Assembly: GCF_002292295.1 (NCBI RefSeq)
Contig: NZ_DBBS01000016.1
Location: 139,923-203,922 of the forward strand
DNA: 64,000 nucleotides
Origin: Sphingomonas sp. UBA978
GTDB lineage: Bacteria > Pseudomonadota > Alphaproteobacteria > Sphingomonadales > Sphingomonadaceae
Direction of reading: 5' to 3'
The position numbers and the translations under genes are program-made. Positions 1 to 8,145 of the stretch are shown piece after piece (position 1 is the stretch's first letter; each line of letters begins with the position of its first letter). The notes beneath the pieces were generated by a model, which was not told where the DNA came from, ran no database searches, and worked only from the letters and a program-made list of their open reading frames with translations.

Positions 1-1620
1 ATCGTCGATCGCATAGACGGTGCCGATCGCCGACACCGCGACCTCGCGCGCCGCCATCGCCGGCAGCAGCGCCAGCGCGATGTCGCGGTTGAAGCCGATC
101 GGCTTGACGACATATTCGATGCCATGGCCGATGCGCCCGCCGATCGAATAATCGACCGGGCTGATCCCGCTGCCCTCGGGGGGCTTGGGAAAGCTGAGCA
201 GCAGCCACAGCACGATCGTCGTCGCGGCGATGATCGTGCCGGCGCGCTTCAGGAAGATGATCGCGCGCTGCCACAGGCCGATCAGCACGTCGCCGATCCG
301 CGGCACCTGGTATTTCGGCATCTCCATCATGAAGCCGGACGAGGCGCCCTTGGTAACGGTGCGGCGCAGGATCAGCGCGGCGACATAGGCGCCGGCGATG
401 CCGATCACGAGCAGCGCGAACATCACCACGCCCTGCAACCGCACGAACGGCAACAGCGGCGTGTTGGGGATCATCGCACCGATGATGAGCGTGTAGACCG
501 GCCAGCGCGCGCTGCACGTCATCAGCGGCGCGATCAGGATCGTCGTCAGCCGGTCCTTCTCGTCGTCGATCGTCCGCGTCGCCATGATCCCGGGAACCGC
601 GCAGGCGAAGCTCGACAGCAGCGGGATGAACGCGCGGCCCGACAGGCCGACCGTCGCCATCAGCCGGTCCATCAGGAAGGCGGCGCGGACCATATAGCCC
701 GACGATTCGAGCACGAGGATGAACAGGAACAGGATCAGGATCTGCGGCAGGAAGACGATCACCGCGCCGACGCCGGCGATCAGGCCGTCGGTCAGCAGCG
801 AGCGGACGAAGCCGTCGGGCATCGAGGTCTTGATCGCATCCTGCAGCCAGCCGAAACCGGCATCGATCGCGTCGGCCGGCACGCTCGCCCAGGTGAACAC
901 CGCCTGGAACATCACGAACAGGATGGTGACCAGCAGCAGCGGCCCCGCCACCGGATGCAGCGCGACCGAATCGAGCATATGCGCCCAGCGTCGCCCCGCC
1001 GTCTCCGACACGGTCGCCGCGGTGGCGATCTGGCGGGCGCGGCGCTGCAGGTGGACGATGTCGTCCTGCGTCCCCGCGCCGACGTCGGGCGTGCGGCGCG
1101 CACCGCCGGCGAGCGCATCGTCCAGCGCCGCGCGCAGCGCGTCGAGACCGCGCTTGCGCACCGCGACGGTCGGGATGACGGGCACGCCGAGCTCGCGCGC
1201 CAGCACCGCCGCATCCAGCGTCAGCCCGTCGCGCTCGGCAAGGTCGACCATGTTGAGCGCGACCACCACCGGCAGGCCGAGCGCGATCAGCTGCAGCGTG
1301 AAGCGCAGATGGTTGTCGAGATTGGCGGCATCGACCACCACCACCAATGCGTCGGGCAGCCGTTCGAGACTGCTCGCGCCGGTGACGACGTCGCGGGTGA
1401 CGCGCTCGTCGGGGCTGGACGGTTCGAGGCTATAGGCGCCGGGCAGGTCGATCAGTTCGACCGGGCGACCGTCGTCGAGCACCAGCCGGCCCGAATGGCG
1501 CTCGACGGTCACGCCGGGATAATTGCCGACCTTCTGCCGCGCGCCGGTCAGCGCGTTGAACAGCGCGCTCTTGCCGGCATTGGGATTGCCGACCAGCGCG
1601 ACCAGCGGGGATGCGTGCAC
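1..1620 (-). CDS. feoB: Ferrous iron transport protein B (C-terminus cut by window edge)
   Basis: Inner-membrane Fe(II) transporter with an N-terminal G-protein domain. Residues 1-540 are visible. The GTPase motifs are clear: P-loop GNPNAGKS at about residues 11-18, DLPG (G3), then NMVD (G4). The membrane part includes the conserved stretch PLLSSFACAVPGIMATR, whose cysteine lies in the transport path, and the last visible residues (AMAAREVAVSAIGTVYA) match the late FeoB core. The family usually has a further 60-100 residues, which lie beyond base 1. The start is the GTG at 1620, three bases after the feoA stop, so the two genes form an operon and are probably translationally coupled. Regulation is inferred from the Fur-like site upstream of feoA. 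Confidence 0.97.
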   Translation of the reverse strand, partial: MHASPLVALVGNPNAGKSALFNALTGARQKVGNYPGVTVERHSGRLVLDDGRPVELIDLPGAYSLEPSSPDERVTRDVVTGASSLERLPDALVVVVDAANLDNHLRFTLQLIALGLPVVVALNMVDLAERDGLTLDAAVLARELGVPVIPTVAVRKRGLDALRAALDDALAGGARRTPDVGAGTQDDIVHLQRRARQIATAATVSETAGRRWAHMLDSVALHPVAGPLLLVTILFVMFQAVFTWASVPADAIDAGFGWLQDAIKTSMPDGFVRSLLTDGLIAGVGAVIVFLPQILILFLFILVLESSGYMVRAAFLMDRLMATVGLSGRAFIPLLSSFACAVPGIMATRTIDDEKDRLTTILIAPLMTCSARWPVYTLIIGAMIPNTPLLPFVRLQGVVMFALLVIGIAGAYVAALILRRTVTKGASSGFMMEMPKYQVPRIGDVLIGLWQRAIIFLKRAGTIIAATTIVLWLLLSFPKPPEGSGISPVDYSIGGRIGHGIEYVVKPIGFNRDIALALLPAMAAREVAVSAIGTVYAIDD

Positions 1621-1623
1621 CGG

Positions 1624-1914
1624 TTATTCGGCGGGTAGCGCCGGGGCGACATGGATCGCACCCGCGACCGCACGCCGCAGCGCGACGGTCATCCGGCCGA
1701 TCCGGCAGGCGATCGGCCCGCCGCCCAGCGAGGCGCGGTGCAGCACCTCGACCGGCACGCCCTCGTCGAACCCGAGTTCGCGCAGGCGCCGCGCCTCGGG
1801 CAGCGCCAGTCGGGTCCAGTCGATCGCGGCGACGGTCGCCGGCTGGCGCCGCGGCAGCGACACGAGGTCGAGGACGGTGTGAGCGGCGGGCACGACGGTA
1901 CGCGACATATCCAT
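1624..1914 (-). CDS. feoA: Ferrous iron transport protein A
   Basis: Small cytosolic SH3-like protein of the Feo system, thought to support FeoB. About 96 residues, within the family range. It contains the hydrophobic beta-strand pattern ending LGGGPIACRIGRMTVALRRA, typical of FeoA. An in-frame ATG exists at 1932, but ATGATAATCA there is itself the core of a Fur-box-like operator, so translation more likely begins at the ATG at 1914 (MDMSRTV) or 1908 (MSRTV). It lies directly upstream of feoB with a 3-bp gap. Confidence 0.9.
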   Translation of the reverse strand: MDMSRTVVPAAHTVLDLVSLPRRQPATVAAIDWTRLALPEARRLRELGFDEGVPVEVLHRASLGGGPIACRIGRMTVALRRAVAGAIHVAPALPAE

Positions 1915-1917
1915 GCT

Positions 1918-1936
1918 GCGAGTGATTATCATTTAC
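1918..1936 (-). promoter_or_regulatory. Fur-box-like operator upstream of feoAB
   Basis: Read on the minus strand, this 19-bp stretch matches the classical Fur consensus GATAATGATAATCATTATC at 14 of 19 positions, with an intact TGATAATCA core. It immediately precedes the likely feoA start, as expected for iron repression of ferrous uptake. The match is by eye; an Irr or Mur-type alphaproteobacterial regulator could be the actual binder. Confidence 0.55.
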
Positions 1937-2004
1937 GGTCGTGGGAGTAAAGCCGCACCGGCTCGCTTCGCCGCACGCCCGTACGACCGGTTTAGACGAC
2001 CGGC

Positions 2005-2658
2005 CTAGACGACCGGATACCGCAGCCGGCCGACGAAGCGCGACAGGCTGGGGCGATGCTCGTAGCGCTTCACGAACGCCGTCTTGCCCTTTTCGAAGCG
2101 CATGATCCCGTCGATCCGCCGCGACAGGAAGGCGCGCGTGTCGGCATGGCCTTCGCTGTCGTCGTCGAGGAACACCGTCACCGTCGCGCCATAGACGCCG
2201 AGCAGGATCGTGCGCTTGGTGTAATGGTTGTAATCGGTCGCGGTGTCGCCGGCCATGCGCCACATCAGGTCGACGCTGCGCCAGCCGAGCCGCGCCGCGC
2301 GCGTCAGGTTCTGCGGCAGCGCGAGGATCGCGACGGCCCGGCGCAGCGATTCGCGGTTGATCGCCACCGCATCGAGTCGCGCCTCGACCAGCGCGGTGAT
2401 CCGCGCGCGGATCTTCATCGCCGCCAGGGTTTCCGCCGGCAGCCGCTCCGCCATCTGCCGGTCGATTCCGGCGAACCACGCATCGATCATGTCGACCGCG
2501 CCGTCCGGGAAGGCGAGCCGCGCCACGTCGCGATCGATCCCGGCCGCGTCCGCCGCCATGTCGCGTGCCGCGTCGCCCCAGCCGTCGAACGCCGCATTGT
2601 CGGCGATGCCGGGCGCGAGGGCATCGCGGATCTCGTCGAGTGTCAGGTCCTGCGTCAT
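2005..2658 (-). CDS. COQ9 family ubiquinone biosynthesis protein
   Basis: 217-residue COQ9 homologue. In eukaryotes COQ9 is a lipid-binding, TetR-fold partner of the hydroxylase COQ7; the alphaproteobacterial version is assumed to serve ubiquinone synthesis too. Typical features are the N-terminal LTLDEIRDALAP-like helix, a central segment with conserved aromatic and acidic residues (DAWFAGIDRQM), and the C-terminal block RSVDLMWRMAGDTATDYNHY followed by TKRTILLGVYG, diagnostic of COQ9. The ATG at 2658 overlaps the stop of the upstream transporter by 4 bp (ATGA), so the two are co-transcribed. Confidence 0.93.
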   Translation of the reverse strand: MTQDLTLDEIRDALAPGIADNAAFDGWGDAARDMAADAAGIDRDVARLAFPDGAVDMIDAWFAGIDRQMAERLPAETLAAMKIRARITALVEARLDAVAINRESLRRAVAILALPQNLTRAARLGWRSVDLMWRMAGDTATDYNHYTKRTILLGVYGATVTVFLDDDSEGHADTRAFLSRRIDGIMRFEKGKTAFVKRYEHRPSLSRFVGRLRYPVV

Positions 2659-3605
2659 GATCCCACCTCCTGCGCTACCGTCCTCGCCGGCGCAACCTCG
2701 GCGCGGCGCACCAGCACCAGCGCCAGTGCGACCAACGCCACGCCGACCCAATCCGGTCCCTGCAACCGTTCGCCATATTCGATCCAGCCGACCGCGCCGG
2801 CGACGATCGGCTGGACCAGCAGGCCGATGCCGACGACCAGCGGCGACAATTGGCCGAGCGCGAAGATCATGCAGCCCTGGCCCAGCACCTGGCTGACCAG
2901 CGCCAGCCCGAGCAGCGGCGTCCAGTGCTGCGGCGTCACCTGTTCGTGCAGCAGCAGCGCGAACACCAGCAGCGGCAAGGCGGTGGCGGCGCTCGCCAGC
3001 GCCAGCGCCGGCAGCGGCCGCATCGTCGCGCGCACCTGCGCCATGACGATGAAATAGACGGTGTAGAGAATGCCCGCGACGATACAGAGCAGGTCGCCGG
3101 CGAAGTTGCGCGGGTCGACCTGATACGACCGCCCCATCAGCAGGCCGGCGCCGATCGCGGCGAGGGCCAGTGCGATCCCCTGCGCCCGCGTCGGCCAGCT
3201 GCGCGCGGCGAGGAAGCCGTAAATCGGATAGATCAGGATGGCGGCATTGCCGAACAGCGTCGCATTGGTCATCGTCGTGCGCAGGATGCCGAGGTGCCAG
3301 CTGGCGAGATCGGCGGCGAAGGCGACGCCGCCGATCGCCAGCATCGCCCACATGCCGCGCGTCATCGCCACCGGCCGCGCGCCCCGCGCCAGCGCCAGCG
3401 CGGCGAGCAGGGGCATCGCCAGCGTGATCCGCCAGAATCCCGCCGCCACCGGCCCGACATCGGCAAGCCGGACGAACCACGGCCCGAACGCCAGCGCGAC
3501 ATTGCCGATCACCAGGGCCAGAAACGCGAGACCGACGGTTGCCGTAGCGTCAACCGCCACGGTTGCCGCCGGGACAGTTTTTCTTGGGGTCCGTGGCTGA
3601 TGCAT
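2655..3605 (-). CDS. DMT superfamily (EamA) transporter
   Basis: 316-residue inner-membrane protein with about ten hydrophobic segments in two EamA repeats (roughly 25-150 and 170-300), the standard architecture of drug/metabolite transporters. It carries the usual EamA elements such as NVALAFGPWFVRLADVGPVA at the first helix and GQLSPLVVGIGLLVQPIVA in the second repeat. Substrate cannot be read from sequence. It precedes COQ9 with a 4-bp overlap and is divergent from the Old Yellow Enzyme gene across about 52 bp. The start at 3605 gives a 24-residue Thr/Val-rich lead before the first helix and could be slightly too long. Confidence 0.88.
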   Translation of the reverse strand: MHQPRTPRKTVPAATVAVDATATVGLAFLALVIGNVALAFGPWFVRLADVGPVAAGFWRITLAMPLLAALALARGARPVAMTRGMWAMLAIGGVAFAADLASWHLGILRTTMTNATLFGNAAILIYPIYGFLAARSWPTRAQGIALALAAIGAGLLMGRSYQVDPRNFAGDLLCIVAGILYTVYFIVMAQVRATMRPLPALALASAATALPLLVFALLLHEQVTPQHWTPLLGLALVSQVLGQGCMIFALGQLSPLVVGIGLLVQPIVAGAVGWIEYGERLQGPDWVGVALVALALVLVRRAEVAPARTVAQEVGS

Positions 3606-3657
3606 GCCGCCCTGTAGCCCCCTATTTCCCGTTCGTCAGGCCACTTACGGAGCAACC

Positions 3658-4731
3658 ATGCCGAGCCTTTTCGATCCCATCCAGCTGGGCGACATCCCCG
3701 CCGCCAACCGCATCCTCATGTCGCCGCTGACCCGCGGTCGCGCCACCGACGATCACGTGCCGACCGACATCATGGTCGATTACTATCGCCAGCGCGCCGG
3801 CGCCGGGCTCATCATCAGCGAAGGCACCGGCATCAGCCGGCAGGGGCTCGGCTGGCCCAACGCGCCGGGCCTGTGGACCGAGGCGCAGGTCGAGGCATGG
3901 AAGCCGGTGACCGCGGCGGTGCACGAGGCCGGCGGCCGGATCGTCGCGCAGATCTGGCACATGGGCCGGCTGTCGCGGCCCGACGTGATCGGCATGACGC
4001 CGCTGTCGTCCTCGGCGACGCGCGCGCCCTATCACAAGCCCGAAAACCCCTATGGCGAGGCGCAGGCGGCGACGCTGGACGACATCAGGCGCGCGCAGGA
4101 CGATTATGCCTCCGCGGCGACCAACGCGATCCGCGCCGGCTTCGACGGCGTCCAGCTGCACGGCGCCAATGGCTATCTGATCGACCAGTTCCTGCGCGAC
4201 GGCACCAATCTGCGCGACGACGATTACGGCGGCAGCCCCGAAAACCGCATCCGCTTCATGCGCGAAGCGGTGGCGCGCGTGATCGACGCGATCGGCGCGG
4301 GCCGCACGAGCATCCGCCTGTCGCCGAACGGCGAGACGCAGGGGGCGGACGACAGCGACCCCGTCAGCGTCTTCGTCCCCGCCGCCGCGGCGCTCGATGC
4401 GCTTGGCATCGCCTTCCTCGAGCTGCGCGAACAGGCACCCGACGGCACCTTCGGCAGCAGCGACGTGCCCAAGCTCAGCCCCGCAATCCGCAAGGTGTTC
4501 AAGGGGCCGCTGATCCTCAACCAGGATTACAGCCGCGACGCCGCGCAGGCGGACCTCGATTCGGGCGTCGCCGACGGCATCGCCTTCGGCCGCAAGTTCA
4601 TCGCCAACCCCGACCTCGTCGAACGCTTCCGCCGCGGCGCCCCGCTCAACGCGGACGATATGAAGACGTGGTATTCGACGGGTCCGGAGGGTTACACCGA
4701 CTATCCGGCGCTCGAAACCGAAGCGGCGTAA
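3658..4731 (+). CDS. Alkene reductase, Old Yellow Enzyme family (NemA/XenB-like)
   Basis: 357-residue FMN-dependent NADPH ene-reductase, a single TIM barrel. N-terminal MPSLFDPIQLGDIPAANRILMSPLTRGRA is typical of the N-ethylmaleimide/xenobiotic reductase branch. The substrate-anion-binding His/Asn pair is in QLHGANGYLIDQFL, followed by the family motif DGTNLRDDDYGGS.ENR. FMN-phosphate binding is at the end (DGIAFGRKFIANPDL). The ATG at 3658 is preferred to an upstream ATG at 3604 because conserved sequence begins only there. Probable role: reduction of electrophilic alkenes or nitro compounds. It converges on the next gene with a GC-rich hairpin between them. Confidence 0.95.
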   Translation: MPSLFDPIQLGDIPAANRILMSPLTRGRATDDHVPTDIMVDYYRQRAGAGLIISEGTGISRQGLGWPNAPGLWTEAQVEAWKPVTAAVHEAGGRIVAQIWHMGRLSRPDVIGMTPLSSSATRAPYHKPENPYGEAQAATLDDIRRAQDDYASAATNAIRAGFDGVQLHGANGYLIDQFLRDGTNLRDDDYGGSPENRIRFMREAVARVIDAIGAGRTSIRLSPNGETQGADDSDPVSVFVPAAAALDALGIAFLELREQAPDGTFGSSDVPKLSPAIRKVFKGPLILNQDYSRDAAQADLDSGVADGIAFGRKFIANPDLVERFRRGAPLNADDMKTWYSTGPEGYTDYPALETEAA

Positions 4732-4742
4732 CGACCGACCTG

Positions 4743-4768
4743 CCCCTCTCCCGTTGCGGGAGGGGGGC
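4743..4768. terminator. GC-rich hairpin between convergent genes
   Basis: CCCCTCTCCCG and CGGGAGGGG pair around a short TTG loop, between the stop of the ene-reductase (4731) and the stop of the leftward gene (4773). It lacks a long T-run. It also resembles the interspersed GC-rich palindromes seen near 13160 and 13584, so it may be a repeat copy acting as a bidirectional terminator. Confidence 0.5.
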
Positions 4769-4772
4769 AGGG

Positions 4773-5201
4773 TCAGGCGCGGCGCAGTTCCGGGACGAGC
4801 CGCTTGAGGTCCGCGGGGGCGAGGCGGCGGACGTCGAGCGCGTCGACGCCGGCGACCAGGATCTCGCCCAGCCGGCGTTCGCCGGTGTCGATCAGGATGC
4901 CCTCGGCGGTGGAGCGCAGCGCGACCCAGGCGACCTCGCGCACCGCCATCCTCTTGCCGTCGCGCTTCATCACCGCGACGCGGCCGGCACGGTCGACCGC
5001 GAGCGCGCCGCCGCCATCGGCACCGACCACCGCGCCCTGCGTCGCAAAGCCGGCGAGCGCCTGTTCTGCCGCGTCCGCCGCCTCTTCGGGGCTGGCGATC
5101 CGCGTCGTGCGACGTCCCAGCAGCCGCCACGCGAGCGCAACGGCGGCCAGCACCGCGACCACGCCCGCCGCAATGCCGATAAGGAGCATGTCGTCGGTCA
5201 C
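4773..5201 (-). CDS. Small membrane-anchored protein of unknown function
   Basis: 142 residues (GTG at 5201; an in-frame ATG lies four codons later). The N-terminus is one strong membrane helix (LLIGIAAGVVAVLAAVALAWRLL) followed by arginines, giving an N-out/C-in anchor. The rest is soluble with a short beta-rich segment: GGALAVDRAGRVAVMKRDGKRMAVREVAW, then LIDTGERRLGEILV. No enzymatic motif or known family is recognised. It is 7 bp downstream of the phosphatase-like gene and probably co-transcribed with it. Confidence 0.75.
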   Translation of the reverse strand: MTDDMLLIGIAAGVVAVLAAVALAWRLLGRRTTRIASPEEAADAAEQALAGFATQGAVVGADGGGALAVDRAGRVAVMKRDGKRMAVREVAWVALRSTAEGILIDTGERRLGEILVAGVDALDVRRLAPADLKRLVPELRRA

Positions 5202-5208
5202 GTGGGGC

Positions 5209-5643
5209 TCACTGCCCGCCGGCCAGCGCGTCCAGCGTCGGCCGCATCCCCGACAGGTCGTAGCCGGCGGCGCGGGCCTGGCCGACCAGCAGGTCGGGAT
5301 TGCGCCCGGCCTTGGCCGCGGCCAGCGCCCACAGGTTGCAGCTGCGCGTGCCGGAGCGGCAATAGGCGAGCACCGGGCCGTCGGCCGCGGTCAGCGCCTG
5401 CGTCATCGCGTCGATCTGCGGGTGCGAGAATCCGGCATGGGTGATCGGGATCGCGACATAGGCGAGCCCCGCCGCCTCTGCCGCCGCGCGGATCGCATCG
5501 CCGGCCGGCTGGCCCGCCTCTTCCTCGTCGGGACGGTTGTTGACGATCGCGACGAACCCCGCCGCCTTGATCGCGACGATGTCGTCGACGGTGATCTGCG
5601 GAGCGACGCTGACGGATTCGTTGATGGTGCGGATGTCGGCCAT
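5209..5643 (-). CDS. TIGR01244 / DUF442-type protein tyrosine phosphatase-like (Blh N-domain family)
   Basis: 144-residue single-domain protein of the family found N-terminal to Blh/sulfur dioxygenase-type beta-lactamase-fold enzymes. The Cx5R phosphate-binding loop is present as YCRSGTRS at about residues 95-102, with the upstream segment FVAIVNNRPDEEE typical of the family. Cys and Arg are intact, so a phosphatase or sulfurtransferase activity is plausible. No metallo-beta-lactamase-fold partner is adjacent, so its physiological partner is unknown. Confidence 0.85.
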   Translation of the reverse strand: MADIRTINESVSVAPQITVDDIVAIKAAGFVAIVNNRPDEEEAGQPAGDAIRAAAEAAGLAYVAIPITHAGFSHPQIDAMTQALTAADGPVLAYCRSGTRSCNLWALAAAKAGRNPDLLVGQARAAGYDLSGMRPTLDALAGGQ

Positions 5644-5729
5644 CCGGTGCCGATACGCGATCAGCCGTGGCGCGTCAGCTGTTTTGGTCGGCTTTGGATG
5701 GCTTTGCGACAGATCGTATGGCGCCGGCC

Positions 5730-7499
5730 TCAGCCCGTGGCGCGGATCACGTCGAGGAAGGCATCGCCATAGGCGTCGAGCTTGCGCGCGCCGATGCCCG
5801 ACAGGTGCATCAGCTCGGCGCGGCTCGCCGGCCGCTGCGCCGCCATGTCGCGCAGCACCGAATCGTGGAAGATCACATAGGGCGGCACCCCCGCCGCCTT
5901 GGCGAGGTCGCGGCGGCAGGTGCGCAGCGCCTCAAACAGCGGATTGTCCGCCGGATTGGCGGCGACGCCGGCATCGCGCTTCCGCGACCGCGTCCGCTTC
6001 GGCGGCAGGACCAGCGTCACCCGCGCGCCCTCCTTCAGGATCGGGCGCGCGCCCGGGCCGAACTCCAGCCCGCCATGCGCATTGGTGCGCAGCGCGTCGC
6101 GCAGCAGCAACTGCCGCGCCACCGGCTTGACCAGCGCCGCCTCCTCGCCCTCGACGATCCCCCAGACCGACAGCGTCTCATGGCCGCGATCGACGCTGCG
6201 CTCGGTCGACTGGCCGAGCAGCACCTGCTCGATATAGCCCGCGCCGAACAACTGCCCGGTGCGGAACACCGCCGACAGGAATTTCATCGCGGTCTGCGTC
6301 GCGTCGACCGCATCGGGACTGCCGAGGCAATTGTCGCAATTGCCGCAATCCTCCAGCCGGTCCTCGCCGAAATGCTTGAGCAGGATGCGGCGGCGGCACC
6401 CCGCCGTCTCGACCAGCGCGCCGAGCGCGGCGAGGCGCGTGCGCTCGCCCGCCTGCCGCTCGGGCTCGACCTCGCCGATGCGCTGCCGGGCGCGGGCGAA
6501 ATCCTCCGCGCCCCAGAACAGGTGCGCCACCGCCGGATCGCCGTCGCGCCCGGCGCGGCCGGTTTCCTGATAATAGGCTTCGATCGATTTCGGCAGGCCG
6601 GCATGCGCGACGAAGCGGACGTCGGGCTTGTCGATCCCCATGCCGAACGCCACCGTCGCGCAGATCACCATATCCTCGCTCGCGACGAAATCGGCCTGGT
6701 TCTTCTGGCGGATGTGCGCGTCGAGCCCGGCATGATAGGCCCGCGTCGGCCGCCCGGTCCGTGCCAGCGCCTCGGCCAGCTTCTCGGTCGCGGCGCGGGT
6801 CTGCGCATAGACGATGCCGGGGCCGGGCGTCGCGGCGATGACGTCGGCGATCTGCTTCGACGTGTTCGCCTTGGGGGTGATCGCATAGCGGATGTTAGGC
6901 CGGTCGAAGCCGGAGACGATCAGCCCGTCCTGCGGGATGCCGAGCTGCTGCAGGATGTCGCTGCGGGTATGCTCGTCCGCCGTCGCGGTCAGCGCCAGCC
7001 GCGGCACGTCCGGAAACGCATCCATCAGCGGCGCGAGCAGGCGATAGTCGGGGCGGAAATCATGGCCCCATTCGCTGACGCAATGCGCCTCGTCGATCGC
7101 GAACAGGCTGAGCTTCGCGCTGCCGAGCAGCTCGCGGAAATGCCCGGTCGAGGCGCGTTCGGGCGCGATATAGAGCAGGTCGAGTTCGCCCGCCCGGAAC
7201 CGCGCGATCGATTCGGCGCGATTCTGGTCGGCGCTGGTCAGCGTCGCGGCGCGGATGCCCACCGCCTCGGCGGCGCGCAGCTGGTCGTGCATCAGCGCGA
7301 TCAGCGGGCTGACGACGACGCACGTCCCCTCCAGCATCACCGAGGGCAATTGGTAGCAGAGCGACTTGCCCGCGCCGGTCGGCATCACGCCCAGCGTCCG
7401 CTCGCCCGCCAGCACCCGCTCGACCACATCCGCCTGCACCCCGCGAAAACCGGGAAAGCCGAAGACGCGCGACAGGGTGGGCAGGGGATCGGGGATCAT
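5730..7499 (-). CDS. recQ: ATP-dependent DNA helicase RecQ
   Basis: 589-residue 3'-5' superfamily 2 helicase for recombination and fork repair. Walker A (TGAGKS) is at about residues 41-46 and DEAHC at 136-140. Motif VI (QETGRAGRDG) precedes the RecQ zinc-binding region with four cysteines, the last three in CGNCDNC (about 360-385). A winged-helix RQC domain and a C-terminal HRDC domain (LMHLSGIGARKLDAYGDAFL) complete the architecture, so this is a full-length RecQ. It is separated by about 80 bp from the low-G+C SLOG/PRTase pair upstream. Confidence 0.97.
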   Translation of the reverse strand: MIPDPLPTLSRVFGFPGFRGVQADVVERVLAGERTLGVMPTGAGKSLCYQLPSVMLEGTCVVVSPLIALMHDQLRAAEAVGIRAATLTSADQNRAESIARFRAGELDLLYIAPERASTGHFRELLGSAKLSLFAIDEAHCVSEWGHDFRPDYRLLAPLMDAFPDVPRLALTATADEHTRSDILQQLGIPQDGLIVSGFDRPNIRYAITPKANTSKQIADVIAATPGPGIVYAQTRAATEKLAEALARTGRPTRAYHAGLDAHIRQKNQADFVASEDMVICATVAFGMGIDKPDVRFVAHAGLPKSIEAYYQETGRAGRDGDPAVAHLFWGAEDFARARQRIGEVEPERQAGERTRLAALGALVETAGCRRRILLKHFGEDRLEDCGNCDNCLGSPDAVDATQTAMKFLSAVFRTGQLFGAGYIEQVLLGQSTERSVDRGHETLSVWGIVEGEEAALVKPVARQLLLRDALRTNAHGGLEFGPGARPILKEGARVTLVLPPKRTRSRKRDAGVAANPADNPLFEALRTCRRDLAKAAGVPPYVIFHDSVLRDMAAQRPASRAELMHLSGIGARKLDAYGDAFLDVIRATG

Positions 7500-7576
7500 C
7501 GTTCGGGCATGTAGGCGCGAGGGGCGGCAGCGTCGAGGCTCGGTTACCGGTGGCTCATGACGGTCGCTATCGATCC

Positions 7577-8143
7577 TCAGAAGGTGAGTGCACCCTGCTG
7601 ATGTCGGAGAGCCGAGATCTTGTTGGTCAGACGAATTTTCTGTTCCGCCTTATCCCTCGCCGTGGCGGACATCATCGCGATCAACCGGTCAAGACCGTCG
7701 AGGTCGGAAACTCTGACAAATTCCTTGTTCTTATTCACGAACACGACGGATTTCTTGTTCGCGCCCAGCAATTCGATGACATTCGATAGCGTTCCGGTGC
7801 TGCGCGAATCCCAGATCATGAGACCGTAGTCGGCAGCCTCGGCCATCGCGAGATCTTTGGCCGTAAACCAACGACGCGTGCCTGATGGGGCGTCGGGATA
7901 TATGTGCTCCACCGGCCAGTCGCCGATGTTGTTGCGGGGCTTGTCACCACTGCAATAGACGGTGACAGATGCGGTTTGCAGGTCTGCCAGAACGCGCTGG
8001 ATCGCGGTGTCGGCACCATCCGCATCGCCGACGACGACCGCCATGTCGCGGTCGACGGCATTGGTGATGCGATCGCATACGACCGGATGCAGCCGGCTGA
8101 TCGCGATCGATCCTGCGATGAACACCGTCCCGCTGGTCGGCAC
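7577..8143 (-). CDS. SLOG-like nucleotide-binding protein (second gene of PRTase-SLOG pair)
   Basis: About 188 residues. A Rossmann-like core begins at once: TVFIAGS, then MAVVVGDADGADTAIQ, matching the GG.A.GAD loop of SLOG/DprA-like proteins, then DYGLMIWDSRSTGTLSNVIELL, with the family's late phosphate-binding S.GT.N segment. Such domains bind or cleave nucleotide-derived ligands. The start is assigned to GTG at 8143 because a GGAGG lies about 5 bases upstream and it is 2 bp after the PRTase stop; a longer start at 8212 would overlap that gene by 67 bp. Codon use and G+C are lower than in the neighbours, suggesting acquisition. Exact ligand unknown. Confidence 0.72.
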   Translation of the reverse strand: MPTSGTVFIAGSIAISRLHPVVCDRITNAVDRDMAVVVGDADGADTAIQRVLADLQTASVTVYCSGDKPRNNIGDWPVEHIYPDAPSGTRRWFTAKDLAMAEAADYGLMIWDSRSTGTLSNVIELLGANKKSVVFVNKNKEFVRVSDLDGLDRLIAMMSATARDKAEQKIRLTNKISALRHQQGALTF

Positions 8144-8145
8144 CG

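Noticed and set aside
124..1638. Long plus-strand open frame of 504 codons across feoB
   Set aside because: Arg/Gln/His-rich product with no family features, antisense to a complete feoB reading frame; typical of high-G+C shadow frames.
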